A DNA stretch of 64,000 nt, taken from the NCBI RefSeq assembly GCF_000374585.1, contig NZ_KB894644.1, positions 1-64,000 on the forward strand, in the 5' to 3' direction. Origin of the DNA: Phocaeicola barnesiae DSM 18169 = JCM 13652. GTDB lineage: Bacteria; Bacteroidota; Bacteroidia; Bacteroidales; Bacteroidaceae. Shown piece after piece: positions 43,326 to 52,066 of this stretch (within the stretch, counting starts at the first letter, position 1; each line of letters begins with the position of its first letter). The notes beneath the pieces were generated by a model. That model saw nothing but the letters and a program-made list of their open reading frames with translations. It was not told the origin of the DNA and made no database searches. Both the position numbers and the translations under genes were made by a program.

Positions 43326-46226
43326 ATGAATACGAAACGTTACATTTTGCTTTGTCTGTTCGTCGTGTTGGCGTTCTTGATGCAGGATCGTTCCGTGACT
43401 GCTGCAGAGCCTGTCGCTGTCACTTCGGAATACGCTCATCGCCATTACACCACACAGGACGGTCTTCCTCAGATGCTCACCGAGTACATCTGGCAGGATG
43501 CGAAGGGCTATATTTGGATTGGCACACTGAGTGGATTCGTGCGCTATGACGGATTCGAGTTCACACCTTATCTGAAAGGAAAGCAGGAAAACATTCTTTC
43601 TTTCTGTCCAGGAGTGGATGGTAGTGTGTGGGCGCTTGGTTTCCGGCGTAAGCATGTGGTGGATAAGGAGGGTACGATACGGACGATACCGCTCACAAAG
43701 AGGGGACTGCTGCTGAACAACCTCAACACTTACTCGTTACCGCCAGGACTGGTTTTATTGGAAGATGAGCAGGAGCGTGGGCGTGAAATCTGCCGTCTGA
43801 CCACCGAAGGGGTTGAAACTGTATTGAAATCGTCCGTACTGGACAGCATGGACTTTTGCCGTAGGGTCTATCTGGACAGCGTTTCGCAGACATTCTACAT
43901 TCCCACCGCCAGCCATCTTTGTCGGATAAAGGCTGATGGTACCGTTCTGTCACCCATCCAGGTGACTGAACCTTATTCGCTTTTGAGAAACGGAACACAG
44001 CTTTTTCTTTTCGGAGCCGAAGGCATCTATGAAATAAACGGTGACAGTACACGCCTCGTGGCCCCCTGTCGCTTTCTGGCACCGGATTACGGTGTATCCG
44101 CCTGTGCCGACCGCAAGGGGAACATCTTCATACACGATGCCCATAACCTGTACCGCTTTTCGAAGGACGGCAGTGTCAGACGTATTGTAGACGGTATCAA
44201 CCTCATCCGCCAGATGTGCATCGACCGTGAAGGAAACCTCTGGCTGGCCACTTACCAGGGTGTCTACAACTTCTTCCAGCTGAATTTCATGAATCACCGT
44301 TTGAACGACCGCAACGATATCTTGCGAGCCATTGACGAAGATGCGGAAGGAAGGCTATTGGCAGGTACTCTGAACGGATGCCTGCTGTGTGGACCAAATG
44401 CTGACGAACTGTGTCCCATTTCTTATCCTCGTGAGAAAGGCAACTATTTTTTGCCTCGCACGGCCCGAATAGGTCATACTAGCTATCTGCTGGGAATGGG
44501 TGACGTATTGGCCTGTAACGGTAATGAACGCCGTTGGCTGGGGTTACCGTGGCTCAATTACCAGTTTCTGGACGGCCATGACGATAGTCTGCTTGTGGCT
44601 ACCCGCCAGGCACTTTACGTTACCGATGCCCGTGGACGCATTCTTCAGACTTACGAAGGTCTGCGCGGCGTCTTCTGCGCTTGCTCCGACGGGGACGGCA
44701 ACCTTTACGTGGGTACTGCCTATGGTGCAATACGTTTACGTGGCGAAGAACGCCACGACATTGTTCAGCCGGATAGCAGCATCTCCTGTACGGCTATGAC
44801 CGTTAATTCCTATGGTGAAATTTTCTTCGCCTCGGGCGAAAATCTTTACACCGTACGCAACGACTCCGCTGTGCTGGTTCAGAATTACGGCAGTCCGATA
44901 CGTTCAGTTCACCAGACACGCGACAATTTTCTCATCGTAGCTGTTATCGATGGGCTTTACATCACCGACAACAAACTGCTGCAGACTATGTTCTTCAATC
45001 AGTATAACGGTTTTACAGGTATTGAGCCGTTAGCTGCCCATATTGCCGAGACGGATGACGGTACTGTCTGGATTCCTTGTGTGGATCAGACCGTCTCTTT
45101 TCATCCTCATGAGCTGGTCTATCAATACACCAGACCCAAGCTGGAACTCCTGTCTGTGCAGGCCTCGGCAGACAACGTCAACTGGCAGCGCGCCACGGCC
45201 GGCGCCGACGGGGTCATCCGCCTGGAACACGGCCTGCCCAACCTGCGCTTCTCCTACATCGCCATCTCCCACTCCGCCACCGACAACGTGCGCTACCGCT
45301 ACCGCCTGAAAGGCTTCCAGGAGCAGTGGTCGCAGCCGCAGACGGGCCGCGAGGTGCAGTTCAGCAACCTGCCCCCCGGACGCTACCGGCTGGAGGTGTC
45401 GGCCCTGCTGGGCAACATCTCGTCGGACACCATCGGGGTGGACATCCTGCTCAAGCCCGCCTTCTGGCAGCACACGTGGTTCTGGCTGGCGGTCGCACTG
45501 GTGCTGGCCGGCGGCATCTGGACATTGGCCTACACCTACTACAAGCGGCGTGACCGCCGGAAGATGGACGAGCTGCAGCGCGAAATCAAGCTGAATAACC
45601 TGCTGGTGAAGTCCATCCGCCTGAAGTCCATCCCTCACTTCAATGCCAATGTGCTGGCGGGTATCGAATACTTCATCCTGAACCATTCTGTGGAGGAGGC
45701 CAACAAGTATCTCGCCCTGTACTCCCGCTTCACCAACTCTACGTTACTGGACGTAGACAAGCCATCACGCTCCCTTGAAAAGGAGCTGGAATACATTCGT
45801 CTTTACCTCTCGTTGGAGCAACTGCGTTATGGTGAAAGTCTTTCCTACCGCATCTGTGTGTCGCCTGATGTGGATACCCACATTCAAGTGCCGAACATGA
45901 TATTGCATACTTACTGCGAGAATGCTGTAAAGCACGGGCTGCGTAACAAATCGGGGAACGGGCATATAGACATTGAAGTCACCGTCCGTTCCGGCGGTAT
46001 CAATATTGCCGTTACCGACGATGGTGTAGGACGCGAAGCTGCCGCCACTTTCTCCACTTCCTCCACCAAGCAGGGACTCAGCATCATGGAACAGCAGATT
46101 GAACTGTATAACCAGCGTAACAACGTACCTATCGTGCAGACTGTGACAGACCTCAGGACACCGGAAGGCCGAGCATGCGGCACCCGTTTCGAGTTGTTTG
46201 TTCCCAGTCGTTATAACTATTTCTGA
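43326..46226 (+). CDS. Reg_prop/Y_Y_Y sensor histidine kinase (LytS-type)
   Basis: A 966-residue inner-membrane sensor. A signal segment is followed by a large periplasmic beta-propeller region (about residues 30-600), a Y_Y_Y domain (about 640-700), a membrane helix at about 718-738, and a His_kinase (LytS-type) domain. The phospho-acceptor is H771 (IPHFNANVLAGI), with the ATPase region TYCENAVKHGLRNKSG. It lies 15 nt before a LytTR response regulator. This layout is that of Bacteroides carbohydrate-sensing hybrid-like systems, split into two proteins. The stretch 45130-45590 is much more GC-rich than the rest. Confidence 0.85.
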   Translation: MNTKRYILLCLFVVLAFLMQDRSVTAAEPVAVTSEYAHRHYTTQDGLPQMLTEYIWQDAKGYIWIGTLSGFVRYDGFEFTPYLKGKQENILSFCPGVDGSVWALGFRRKHVVDKEGTIRTIPLTKRGLLLNNLNTYSLPPGLVLLEDEQERGREICRLTTEGVETVLKSSVLDSMDFCRRVYLDSVSQTFYIPTASHLCRIKADGTVLSPIQVTEPYSLLRNGTQLFLFGAEGIYEINGDSTRLVAPCRFLAPDYGVSACADRKGNIFIHDAHNLYRFSKDGSVRRIVDGINLIRQMCIDREGNLWLATYQGVYNFFQLNFMNHRLNDRNDILRAIDEDAEGRLLAGTLNGCLLCGPNADELCPISYPREKGNYFLPRTARIGHTSYLLGMGDVLACNGNERRWLGLPWLNYQFLDGHDDSLLVATRQALYVTDARGRILQTYEGLRGVFCACSDGDGNLYVGTAYGAIRLRGEERHDIVQPDSSISCTAMTVNSYGEIFFASGENLYTVRNDSAVLVQNYGSPIRSVHQTRDNFLIVAVIDGLYITDNKLLQTMFFNQYNGFTGIEPLAAHIAETDDGTVWIPCVDQTVSFHPHELVYQYTRPKLELLSVQASADNVNWQRATAGADGVIRLEHGLPNLRFSYIAISHSATDNVRYRYRLKGFQEQWSQPQTGREVQFSNLPPGRYRLEVSALLGNISSDTIGVDILLKPAFWQHTWFWLAVALVLAGGIWTLAYTYYKRRDRRKMDELQREIKLNNLLVKSIRLKSIPHFNANVLAGIEYFILNHSVEEANKYLALYSRFTNSTLLDVDKPSRSLEKELEYIRLYLSLEQLRYGESLSYRICVSPDVDTHIQVPNMILHTYCENAVKHGLRNKSGNGHIDIEVTVRSGGINIAVTDDGVGREAAATFSTSSTKQGLSIMEQQIELYNQRNNVPIVQTVTDLRTPEGRACGTRFELFVPSRYNYF

Positions 46227-46241
46227 TTTTACTTATCGCTT

Positions 46242-46976
46242 ATGAAGAACTTCCGTGCCATTATTGTTGAAGACGAGCGGTTGCCACGCCTCTCGCTTCT
46301 CCAGAAATTGAAAACCTACCACCCCGACATTGAGGTGGTGGACTGTTGTGAATCTTACGAAGCTTCCCTTACCACCATTCTGCGCCACAGACCGGATATT
46401 CTTTTCCTCGATATTCAGTTGCAGGGACATACCAGCTTGGAATTGTTGCATGAACTGAAGGAAGCCATCCCTTTGCCTCACATCATCTTTACGACAGCAT
46501 ATAGTAACTCGGAGTATCTGTTGGAGGCTATTCGTTTCGCTGCCGCCGACTACTTGTTGAAACCTGTGGATGTATCGGACCTGGCAAAGGCCATCCGCCG
46601 CATTGAGGAGCGCGACGCGACGACTCCATCCTCAGCCTCACAGTCCCAAGCACAGTCAGGCAAGTTTACTTTCCGTACCCTCAACGGTACGCTCTATGTA
46701 AGCAAGGATGAGGTGGTCTACGTGCGTGCCAGTGGTAATTATTCCTACATCATGTTGGCCGAAGGTGAAGAAATCATACTGGAAAGACTTGGGATTATTG
46801 AAGGTAAATTGGGTAACAGTCACTTTATCCGTGCCGGACGTAATCTTCTGCTCAATCGTGATTTGATTTTTAAGGTTGACCGCAAGCACAAGTGCTGCAT
46901 CTTGCGTACTCCTGCCGGGCGGGAGTACAGTGTGGAGCTGTCTGCCGGCGGGATGGAGGCAGTTGAGAAGCAGTGA
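46242..46976 (+). CDS. LytTR-family response regulator
   Basis: A 244-residue response regulator. The receiver domain has acidic residues E10/D11 and the phosphorylation site D57 (ILFLDIQL). A C-terminal LytTR DNA-binding domain follows from about residue 145 (SKDEVVYVRASGNYSYIMLA). It starts 15 nt after the cognate sensor stop, so it should be the DNA-binding output for that kinase. Targets are unknown; LytTR regulators often act on nearby operons. Confidence 0.87.
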   Translation: MKNFRAIIVEDERLPRLSLLQKLKTYHPDIEVVDCCESYEASLTTILRHRPDILFLDIQLQGHTSLELLHELKEAIPLPHIIFTTAYSNSEYLLEAIRFAAADYLLKPVDVSDLAKAIRRIEERDATTPSSASQSQAQSGKFTFRTLNGTLYVSKDEVVYVRASGNYSYIMLAEGEEIILERLGIIEGKLGNSHFIRAGRNLLLNRDLIFKVDRKHKCCILRTPAGREYSVELSAGGMEAVEKQ

Positions 46977-47100
46977 TTATCTGTTTTAAGTTCACGACTT
47001 TTGTGTGGATGCTTGGTATGATTCTACAGTGGATGGGCTTTGTTAAATTCCCTGACTTTATCGCTTAGTCATTTTGACTGAATACATAAACTGGCAAGAA

Positions 47101-47892
47101 TTACGACAGGAAATCAGTGTGCAGTGGTGTCTTCCTTACCGCAGCCACTCCCAACGCTATCAGTTCTTTCCCCTTATCGAACTGAAAAATCGTAAACGGA
47201 CGGGTTTCCGAGCGTATCACCATGTCGGGATGAAAACGGGCGATGGTGTGACTGATATTCTTCTGGACCAGAATGGTGGTAGGCTGGCTCATGAAGAAGT
47301 ACCGGTCTGGTTTCAGTAAAAACGGTTTGTCATTGCTGTGTAGGCTATAGGCTACGGAAGCTACCAGCAGGTCATCTGCTTCCCTGTGTACATATTCTAG
47401 GGGTAGAGGAGCCGACAATCCTCCATCTACGAGAAAACTTCCGTTCCATTTGAAAGGTTGAAAGAGGTTCGGTAAGGAAATGGAGGCACGTACAGCGTCC
47501 AGCAGTTTCCCTTTACGGAACACTACTTCCTGCTCTGTCTGCAGGTCTGTAGCTACTGCGGTGAAGGGAATCTTCAGCTCTTCGATGCGTACATCGGGAA
47601 TGATTTCAGCGATTCTCCGCATCAGTTTGTTGCCCTTTAGAAATCCGCTTCGGGATACGGTGATATCCATCAGTTTCAAGAGGGACGGTTTGTTCAGTGA
47701 CAGAAGGGCTTCTTTGCAGGCCTGCAACCTTCCGGTAGCGTACGCCGCACCAATCAACGCTCCCATCGAACAACCGGCGATGGAAGTAATGTGATATCCT
47801 TGGCGTTCCAGTTCCTCGATAACACCGATGTGGGCAATTCCTCTGGCTCCCCCTGTGGAGAGTACCAAGGCTATGTTCTTTTTCTTATCCAT
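47101..47892 (-). CDS. Patatin-like phospholipase (RssA family)
   Basis: A 263-residue patatin. It has the oxyanion-hole motif GGARGIAHIG near residues 14-23, the nucleophile elbow GCSMG, and the partner Asp in VDGGLSAP. These define the Ser-Asp catalytic dyad of patatin lipases and RssA-like proteins. No signal peptide is seen, so it acts in the cytoplasm or at the inner membrane face. It is not obviously coupled to its neighbours. Confidence 0.83.
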   Translation of the reverse strand: MDKKKNIALVLSTGGARGIAHIGVIEELERQGYHITSIAGCSMGALIGAAYATGRLQACKEALLSLNKPSLLKLMDITVSRSGFLKGNKLMRRIAEIIPDVRIEELKIPFTAVATDLQTEQEVVFRKGKLLDAVRASISLPNLFQPFKWNGSFLVDGGLSAPLPLEYVHREADDLLVASVAYSLHSNDKPFLLKPDRYFFMSQPTTILVQKNISHTIARFHPDMVIRSETRPFTIFQFDKGKELIALGVAAVRKTPLHTDFLS

Positions 47893-48105
47893 GTCTGTAT
47901 TGTTGGTTGGGAAGATACTGAATAGTCGTTGTTTCGTATTATATATCGTTTTTCTGCAGTCGTTGTTTACGTTCTTAATCCCCCGGATTTACGTTCCTGC
48001 AAGGCAGAACCTATGTCTTTCGTCGGAAGACCGTAGGTTCTGCGGATGGAGAGCAGTCTGTTCTTCTGCAGGTGACAAGGATTATTCGCAGGGGCGAGGG
48101 GAAAT

Positions 48106-49065
48106 TTATCCGTTCTTGTCGGTATTCAGCGGGGTACTCCGCAACCGGATGGGGCGTTTGCTGGCTCTTTCTTCCCACATGTGTGCAGGAAGAATGGCTT
48201 TCAGGGTATCGAGAACAGCATTGACAGCCCGCTCACGGATGAAATCATCTTTAATCAGCAGGGAGACACAACGCTGTGCCGGTGGGTTGGTCTGTAGCGG
48301 CAGAACATTCTTTTTCTGGCTGTCTGTCAGGAAACCGATGTGCAGTTCCGGAATGATGGTATAACCTCCGTTCCGGTCGACGATACGTATCAGGGTTTCG
48401 ATGCTGCCGGCTTCGTAGATGTGGTTTCCGATTTCCTTGTTCTTGCAGAAGTTGAGCGAACCGTTCGGTACGCAGTGCCCTTCTTTCAGAATCCACATCT
48501 GTTCGGCTGGCAGATTGTCGGTGGTAATCGCCCGGCAAGTCTGGTCACATTTCTCAGAGAAATAGGCTACAAAACGTTCGGTATAGACCGGTATCTCCAG
48601 CAGGTTTTTGGAATCTTCCGGAGGCGTAGTCAGTACGATATCCAGATTCCCGTACTCCAGTTCCTGAATCAGGGCCTTGTTGGCCCGTTCGTCGATGAAG
48701 AGACTGACGCCCGGATAAGTTTTCCGGAAATGATGGATGAAGTCCGGAACCAGGTACGGGGCGATGGTGGGCAGTACACCGATACGCAGGCTGCCGGTCA
48801 TACTGCCGGTTTCGTCGGCCACCAGCTCTTTGATGCGTTGGGTCTCGTTCAGGGCTATCTGTGCCTGACGGATAATCTTTTCGCCGATGGGGGTGGGGGT
48901 GATGTTCTTCCGGTCGCGGTTGAATACTTTTACATCGAGTTCTTCTTCCAGTTTCTGAATCATGGCGCTCAGGGTAGGCTGAGTAACTCCGCATGCCTCG
49001 GCTGCCAGTACAAAGTGGCGGTACTTGTCCAGTGCCACGATATATTCCATTTGTTGCAGATTCAT
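48106..49065 (-). CDS. oxyR: OxyR peroxide-sensing LysR regulator
   Basis: A 319-residue LysR regulator. The N-terminal helix-turn-helix is EACGVTQPTLSAMIQKLEEE. The ligand domain holds C198 and C207 in KEGHCVPNGSLNFCKNK, which align with the redox cysteines of E. coli OxyR (C199/C208). It would sense H2O2 and activate antioxidant genes. The ATG at 49065 (MNLQQMEYIV) is used; an in-frame start upstream falls inside the shared intergenic region. It is divergent from a thioredoxin operon, with an OxyR-like site between them. Confidence 0.88.
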   Translation of the reverse strand: MNLQQMEYIVALDKYRHFVLAAEACGVTQPTLSAMIQKLEEELDVKVFNRDRKNITPTPIGEKIIRQAQIALNETQRIKELVADETGSMTGSLRIGVLPTIAPYLVPDFIHHFRKTYPGVSLFIDERANKALIQELEYGNLDIVLTTPPEDSKNLLEIPVYTERFVAYFSEKCDQTCRAITTDNLPAEQMWILKEGHCVPNGSLNFCKNKEIGNHIYEAGSIETLIRIVDRNGGYTIIPELHIGFLTDSQKKNVLPLQTNPPAQRCVSLLIKDDFIRERAVNAVLDTLKAILPAHMWEERASKRPIRLRSTPLNTDKNG

Positions 49066-49071
49066 ACCTTG

Positions 49072-49107
49072 ATAGATTTTATCTATACGAAGATAGGAAA
49101 AATCTGT
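49072..49107. promoter_or_regulatory. Near-consensus OxyR binding site
   Basis: The region reads ATAG-N7-CTAT-N6-ATAG-N7-CTGT. The first half (49072-49086) matches ATAGntnnnanCTAT exactly; the second keeps three of four bases in its last quarter-site. It touches the TTG (49107-49109) of the thioredoxin promoter and lies just upstream of oxyR, the arrangement expected for activation and autoregulation. Confidence 0.7.
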
Positions 49108-49137
49108 TGTACAACCCATCGGTTGGTACTACTTTTG
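49107..49137 (+). promoter_or_regulatory. Bacteroidetes promoter (TTG-N20-TACTTTTG)
   Basis: TTG at 49107-49109 and TACTTTTG at 49130-49137 are 20 nt apart, the consensus for the Bacteroidetes sigma factor. It drives the small membrane protein and thioredoxin genes. Confidence 0.65.
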
Positions 49138-49162
49138 TATCAGAAACCTAAAAACAGAAGCT

Positions 49163-49399
49163 ATGGGTAATTTGTTGAATAATTGGGATATCTCCAGATG
49201 GATACGTCTAGTATCGGGAGTAGGGGTTACCTCTTACGGTTTGTATGCAGGCGATTATTTCCTGCTTATGCTGGGAATCTTATTTGCCGGATTGGCTGTC
49301 CTGAATAAAGGATGCTGTTGCGGCGGATGCAGTACTACTACAGAAACAAAGGCTATCTATAAGGATTTTGTAAAGCCTTATCAAGATAAAAAGAATTAA
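49163..49399 (+). CDS. Small membrane protein (DUF2892/YgaP-like)
   Basis: A 78-residue protein with two hydrophobic stretches (about 15-55, LVSGVGVTSYGLYAGDYFLL; LMLGILFAGLAVLNK) and a CCCGGC cluster, resembling DUF2892 proteins. It lies 26 nt after the -7 box and 30 nt before the thioredoxin gene, so it is in the OxyR-linked operon. It may be tied to redox or sulfur chemistry; the function is unproven. Confidence 0.6.
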   Translation: MGNLLNNWDISRWIRLVSGVGVTSYGLYAGDYFLLMLGILFAGLAVLNKGCCCGGCSTTTETKAIYKDFVKPYQDKKN

Positions 49400-49429
49400 A
49401 CAATAACATTAAAAAAGACATAGAAGATT

Positions 49430-49792
49430 ATGAAAGCAACTCATTTGACCAAAGCGGATTTCTTGACTAAAGTAGCAAATTATGAAACCAACCCCAACGA
49501 ATGGAAATTCTTGGGCGAACGTCCGGCACTGATTGATTTCTACGCTACCTGGTGTGGACCGTGCAAGATGCTGGCTCCTGTACTGGACGAACTGGCAGGC
49601 GAATATGAAGGCAAAGTGGACATCTATAAGATTGATGTGGATGCTGAAGAGGAATTGGCAGCCCTGTTTGGAATCCGTAGTGTTCCTTCGCTGCTGTTCG
49701 TTCCGATGGCAGGCGCTCCGCAGATGGCACAGGGGGCCATGCCTAAGTATGCGCTGAAAGACGCTATCCAGAAGGTACTGTTGAATGCATGA
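49430..49792 (+). CDS. trxA: Thioredoxin
   Basis: A 120-residue thioredoxin with the active site YATWCGPCKML and cis-Pro (RSVPSLLFV). The N-terminus is about 12 residues longer than E. coli TrxA. No signal peptide is seen, so it is cytoplasmic. It follows the small membrane protein in an operon controlled by the OxyR-type promoter region. It is followed by paired hairpins and a T-run. Confidence 0.88.
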   Translation: MKATHLTKADFLTKVANYETNPNEWKFLGERPALIDFYATWCGPCKMLAPVLDELAGEYEGKVDIYKIDVDAEEELAALFGIRSVPSLLFVPMAGAPQMAQGAMPKYALKDAIQKVLLNA

Positions 49793-49800
49793 TAGAACGG

Positions 49801-49873
49801 CTTCCGGTTTTCAGGACCGGAAGTCAACAAGAAAGACCGGTGAACTTGTGACAAGGGCATCCGGTCTTTTTTT
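49801..49873 (+). terminator. Two tandem hairpins after trxA
   Basis: CTTCCGGT/ACCGGAAG (49801-49823) is followed by AAAGACCGG/CCGGTCTTT (49832-49840 and 49861-49869) and a T-run. The second is a good Rho-independent terminator. Confidence 0.72.
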
Positions 49874-49874
49874 G

Positions 49875-50306
49875 TCACTGTTTCCGGCTTTTTCGGGCGC
49901 ATTCACTACAGATGCCTTTTACTACATAACTGACTTTTTTGGCAACGAATCCCTCCGGTAGTCGGATGGGAGGAATGCTGTCTTTATCCAGACAGTAAGT
50001 CTTCTGGCAGTGTTCGCAGTAAAAGTGACAATGTGCTTCTTCATTCAGGCAATGACCATGGTTGTGACAAAGACAGTATTTGTGTGATCCGCTTCCATCG
50101 TCTACTCCATGAATAAGATGGTGTTCATGGAAAAGTGTCAGTGTACGGAAGATGACCGACTTGTCTATGCTGGGAAGTAAATCTTCCAGGTTGCCTAAAC
50201 TGAATGTATCGGTCAGTCCGGCAATGGTTCCGTAGATGAGCAATCGGGTGGCAGTAGGGCGGATACCTACTTCTTCAAGTATGATGCTGTATTGTTCTGT
50301 ATGCAT
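49875..50306 (-). CDS. Fur-family metal-responsive repressor
   Basis: A 143-residue Fur-family regulator. The helix-turn-helix part (VGIRPTATRLLIYGTIAG; DKSVIFRTLTLFHEH) is followed by a Cys/His-rich metal-binding domain (HCLNEEAHCHFYCEHC; CSECARK) with two CxxC zinc sites. Zur- or PerR-like function is possible; the metal cannot be told from sequence. The ATG at 50306 follows a TAnnTTTG box on the minus strand (50342-50335). Confidence 0.8.
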   Translation of the reverse strand: MHTEQYSIILEEVGIRPTATRLLIYGTIAGLTDTFSLGNLEDLLPSIDKSVIFRTLTLFHEHHLIHGVDDGSGSHKYCLCHNHGHCLNEEAHCHFYCEHCQKTYCLDKDSIPPIRLPEGFVAKKVSYVVKGICSECARKSRKQ

Positions 50307-50334
50307 GGCACGCAAGGTTGGAAATTCTGATATG

Positions 50335-50342
50335 CAAAGGTA
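50335..50342 (-). promoter_or_regulatory. -7 box for the Fur-family gene
   Basis: On the minus strand this reads TACCTTTG, a perfect TAnnTTTG match about 28 nt before the start codon. No clear TTTG sits at the ideal distance. Confidence 0.4.
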
Positions 50343-50402
50343 AATATCTGTTTCTGCAATTGGGTTGTAAATGTTTCCTTTTATTTGCGCTACAGCAAAA
50401 AA

Positions 50403-50432
50403 AAATCCCCCTGCACGATGCAGAGGGATTTC
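50403..50432 (-). terminator. Terminator of hsp20
   Basis: On the minus strand AAATCCCTCTGCA pairs with TGCAGGGGGATTT across a 4-base loop, followed by a long T-run (the A-run at 50397-50405 on plus). Confidence 0.7.
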
Positions 50433-50456
50433 CGGATAGGTTATCAATGATGAAAA

Positions 50457-50894
50457 TTAATGGATTTCAATCTGACGGCTTACTTTAGCCTTTTCTTCCG
50501 GTTGGCGTTTCGGCAGATCGATTGTCAGTACACCTTCAGAAACACTGGCACTGATATTGTCTTTTTCTACATCTTCCGGCAGGATGAGTGCCTGCTGGAA
50601 TTTGGTATAAGAAAATTCGCGGCGCAAGTATTTCTTGTTTTCTTTGTCTTCTTCCTGATTTTCATTCTTCTTTTCCATCGTGATGACCAATTCGTTGTCT
50701 TCACTCAAATGGATGTTGAAATCATCTTTGGTCATACCTGGAGCAGCCACTTCTACCTTGTAGTCTTTTTCGCTCTCAATTACATTGATAGCCGGAGCGG
50801 TAGCATTAGTCTTTACCATCCAGTTGTTGTCGAAGAAATCATTGAAGATGCTTGGTAACCAATTCTGATTGTTGTATTTTCTAACAGGTATCAT
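50457..50894 (-). CDS. Hsp20/alpha-crystallin family heat-shock protein
   Basis: A 145-residue small heat-shock protein. The alpha-crystallin domain spans about residues 35-140 (DYKVEVAAPGMTKDDFNIHL; VEKDNISASVSEGVLTIDLP, then PKRQPEEK) with the characteristic GVLTI motif. It binds unfolding proteins to limit aggregation. No signal peptide. It is transcribed alone, with a terminator just downstream. Confidence 0.88.
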   Translation of the reverse strand: MIPVRKYNNQNWLPSIFNDFFDNNWMVKTNATAPAINVIESEKDYKVEVAAPGMTKDDFNIHLSEDNELVITMEKKNENQEEDKENKKYLRREFSYTKFQQALILPEDVEKDNISASVSEGVLTIDLPKRQPEEKAKVSRQIEIH

Positions 50895-51263
50895 AGTAAA
50901 ACCTCCTATTGATTAAATTATTATTTTCAATTTTAATTCCTTTGAGCCCCCCGCCTTTCGGTGGTCGGTTCGCTTAAGAATCTGCAAAGTATGTGCCTTC
51001 AGCCACACTGCCGCATGAAAGCGGCAGGCCGTTTAAACTTGTGCAAACCTTTTTAAAGGACAACCGGAGGTTTTTAAGGTATGTGAACCCAAATTTTCAT
51101 TATCTGCCTCGGTTCTAGTGACAGAATGACAAAATACGGGACTTTCTGTCAGACTGTATATTTTTGGAGGATTGTAACATACGTGACAGAATATGTGGGT
51201 GGATTTACCGAACTTTGCATCATCGGAAAAAGAAAGTATCACTTATAAAAGACATATCGCTTT
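50895..51263. promoter_or_regulatory. Divergent intergenic region between hsp20 and scdA
   Basis: About 370 nt separate the divergent starts. It should contain both promoters. I found no clean TTG-N20-TAnnTTTG match on either strand and no other gene. Confidence 0.4.
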
Positions 51264-51995
51264 ATGGAAAAGAAACAATGGAATGAGAATTGGGAGGTTG
51301 GTCAGATTGTAGCCACTGATTATGCGACAGCACGTGTATTTGCCGGTTACGGCATTGACTTCTGCTGTCACGGTGAGGTAGCGTTGGAAAAGGCTTGTGA
51401 GCAGGCCGGTGTCTCTGTAGCTGAGGTGCTGAAGGCACTGGATGCCCTTGAACCGAATAAGGAGGTTGCCGGTGGGTTTGCTGCCTGGCCGCTGGACCTG
51501 CTGATAGATTATGTCTTGAAAATCCATCACCGCTACATCCGTCGTCAAGGTCCGGCGACGCTGGCGCTGCTGGAGAAAGTGGAGGCTGTGCATGTAGAGG
51601 CACATCCGGAACTGCATGAGCTGCATGCGTTGTTTGTAGAATCGCTGCAGGAACTGGAAATGCATTTGCAGAAAGAGGAGAATGTATTGTTCCCTTACCT
51701 GCTGGAACTGTTCGACGCTTCCGAACAGGGCCGCTACATCGAACAGATGCATTGCGGAACGGTAGCGAATCCGATTCGGGTGATGCGGATGGAACACGAG
51801 GGCGAAGGAAACCGTTATCACCGTATCGCTGAACTGACCAACGGATTTACAGCTCCGGCAGACGGATGCAACAGCTATCGCCTGCTGATGCAGGAACTTG
51901 AAGACTTTGTACGTCACCTGTATGAGCACATTCACCTGGAAAACAACCTGATTTTTCCGATGGCGGTAGAGCTGGAAGAAAAGTGGGTGAGATAA
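51264..51995 (+). CDS. scdA: ScdA/RIC di-iron protein for iron-sulfur cluster repair
   Basis: A 243-residue RIC protein. An N-terminal ScdA_N segment with the DFCCHG motif (about residues 31-36) is followed by a hemerythrin-like domain whose di-iron ligands are seen in HHRYIRR, HLQKEENVLF, HEGEGNRYH and HEHIHLENNL. It repairs iron-sulfur clusters damaged by nitric oxide or oxidants. It stands alone, with a bidirectional terminator between it and rng. Confidence 0.86.
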   Translation: MEKKQWNENWEVGQIVATDYATARVFAGYGIDFCCHGEVALEKACEQAGVSVAEVLKALDALEPNKEVAGGFAAWPLDLLIDYVLKIHHRYIRRQGPATLALLEKVEAVHVEAHPELHELHALFVESLQELEMHLQKEENVLFPYLLELFDASEQGRYIEQMHCGTVANPIRVMRMEHEGEGNRYHRIAELTNGFTAPADGCNSYRLLMQELEDFVRHLYEHIHLENNLIFPMAVELEEKWVR

Positions 51996-52014
51996 TAACC
52001 TCTGTCGTAGAAAC

Positions 52015-52065
52015 AAAAAAAATGACTGTATGTCCTGATTTCAGGTTCATACAGTCATTTTTTTT
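52015..52065. terminator. Bidirectional terminator between scdA and rng
   Basis: AAAAATGACTGTATG pairs with CATACAGTCATTTTT around an inner TCCTGA/TCAGG stem. A-runs on one side and T-runs on the other allow it to work on both strands. Confidence 0.78.
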
Positions 52066-52066
52066 A

